The position numbers were made by a program, and so were the translations under genes. Under the pieces are notes generated by a model. The model did no database searches, had not been told where the DNA came from, and was given only the letters and a program-made list of their open reading frames with translations. Of a stretch of DNA of 23,176 nt, positions 22,308 through 23,176 are shown in pieces. The stretch is from Holosporaceae bacterium UBA3830 (GTDB lineage Bacteria > Pseudomonadota > Alphaproteobacteria > UBA3830): NCBI GenBank assembly GCA_002393025.1, contig DGIE01000001.1, positions 1-23,176 of the forward strand, written 5' to 3'. How positions within the stretch are numbered: the stretch's first letter is position 1; each line of letters opens with the position of its first letter.

Positions 22308-23176
22308 CTACCTCTTAAAAATAAAATTGCTAACAGCTTCTATGTTTAAAATATCATTTACAGTCGTAATTAACATCAAAAATATCAAAAATATCATACA
22401 TGCTACCATCAAATACTCCTGTAATTTTTCGTTAAGCTTCTTACCGATAATCTCTTCTACAAAACATATAAATATCCGTCCTCCGTCCAGAACTGGCAAC
22501 GGGAATAAATTTATGAATCCCAGATTTAAGGATAACATTACGGTAAACATAATCAGTTGAGCGAAATTTCCAGATTTTGATAAATCCCCGGCAACTTTTG
22601 TCATTTGGACTATTCCACCAAAATTATCGATTGAAGTTTTTCCGGAAAACAATCGCGAAAATATACCACACATTTCAACAGTAGTATCCCAACAATCTTT
22701 TAACGCGATTTTAATCGAGCCCAAAAGACCGGATTTGATATAAACAGGATCTCCCCTTCCTATTCCGACTACCTTCGTTTTCTTTGTAGTGCCCCAAGGC
22801 TTCTTCGTCTCCTTAATTTCGGGTTTCACTGTAATATTTCGAATTACTCCGTCGCGTTCTATAGTAAAGTTAACTTCATCCTTATCAGAACAAACTATTC
22901 CAATACTTATATCCCTAAATTTTTCTACTTTTTTATCATCAATACGTAAAACTTTATCACCAGCTTTTATTCCACTTAGCTCTGCAGGACTATTTGATTT
23001 TACAAATGAGACGACAGGTTCATAATTCGGAAGACCATAGAATAAACTCATGCAAACAATAACAACAAATGCATAAATGTAATTAAAAAATGGACCACAA
23101 AAAGCAATCCAAATCTTCGCCCAGTTACTCTTTGCATAAAAAGACTTCTGTTTCTCTTCCTCCGATAACCCCTTTA
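22308..23176 (-). CDS. rseP: RseP site-2 protease, N-terminus cut by window edge
   Basis: The frame is open from the window edge to the stop at 22308 (289 codons visible), so ATG 23049-23051 (MSLFYGLP) is an internal Met, not the start. The visible part begins GLSEEEKQKSFYAKSNWAK and contains the membrane segment IWIAFCGPFFNYIYAFVVIV, which is the family's GPxxN region after the HExxH helix. One PDZ domain (about SPAELSGIKAGDKVLRIDDK) follows, then the C-terminal LPVLDGG motif that supplies the zinc-binding Asp, and a last membrane helix. The HExxH motif lies outside the window. RseP cleaves transmembrane regulators such as anti-sigma factors and signal-peptide remnants in the inner membrane. 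bamA starts 3 nt after its stop. Confidence 0.95.
   Translation of the reverse strand, partial: KGLSEEEKQKSFYAKSNWAKIWIAFCGPFFNYIYAFVVIVCMSLFYGLPNYEPVVSFVKSNSPAELSGIKAGDKVLRIDDKKVEKFRDISIGIVCSDKDEVNFTIERDGVIRNITVKPEIKETKKPWGTTKKTKVVGIGRGDPVYIKSGLLGSIKIALKDCWDTTVEMCGIFSRLFSGKTSIDNFGGIVQMTKVAGDLSKSGNFAQLIMFTVMLSLNLGFINLFPLPVLDGGRIFICFVEEIIGKKLNEKLQEYLMVACMIFLIFLMLITTVNDILNIEAVSNFIFKR

Noticed and set aside
1..23176. CRISPR array, rRNA operon, riboswitch
   Set aside because: No regularly spaced repeats, no rRNA-like sequence and no recognisable riboswitch core were seen on either strand.

Overview
This AT-rich window joins a mobile-looking left third (about 1-7128) to an ordinary chromosomal right two-thirds (7259-23176). 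The chromosomal part carries the proteobacterial envelope cluster rseP-bamA-skp-lpxD-fabZ-lpxA-lpxI/lpxB, with LpxI rather than LpxH. It also carries clpX-lon, lnt and a bamE-like lipoprotein. LpxI, the gene order and the base composition suggest an alphaproteobacterium, possibly a host-associated or reduced-genome lineage (Holosporales-like or a gut alphaproteobacterium). I cannot fix the genus.

Left third. At 1-947 (minus) lies a PD-(D/E)XK/Rpn-type nuclease gene that runs off the window edge. A well-formed promoter at 1159-1187 drives two small plus-strand genes, an unknown 98-aa protein and a 113-aa helix-turn-helix protein. Facing them is a tightly packed minus-strand operon: two small unknown proteins (84 and 89 aa), an SNF2-type helicase, an IbrA-like PAPS-reductase-fold protein and an IbrB-like ParB-domain protein. 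Upstream of it are a 47-aa ORF and a tyrosine integrase. The region ends at the 3' part of a tRNA-Thr(CGT), 7079-7128, which is the expected scar of integration into a tRNA gene. The same tRNA stretch can also be read as a tRNA without a D arm, with a promoter in front of it.

Middle. On the minus strand, two adjacent dCTP-deaminase-family paralogues are followed by lnt, clpX and lon. The two paralogues each lack different conserved active-site positions. clpP is not next to clpX. On the plus strand, bamE overlaps a GtrB/ArnC-like membrane glycosyltransferase gene.

Right. From 23176 down to 15148 a compact minus-strand operon makes the outer-membrane assembly factors (RseP, BamA, Skp) and the early lipid A enzymes (LpxD, FabZ, LpxA). 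It ends in one 640-aa protein that fuses LpxI to LpxB, so two consecutive steps of lipid A synthesis sit in one polypeptide. Most of its genes overlap by 1-11 nt.

Best candidates for something new: the helicase/IbrA/IbrB operon as a possible DNA-modification, defence or phage-regulatory module; the D-armless tRNA-like locus; and the Dcd pair with reciprocal active-site changes.
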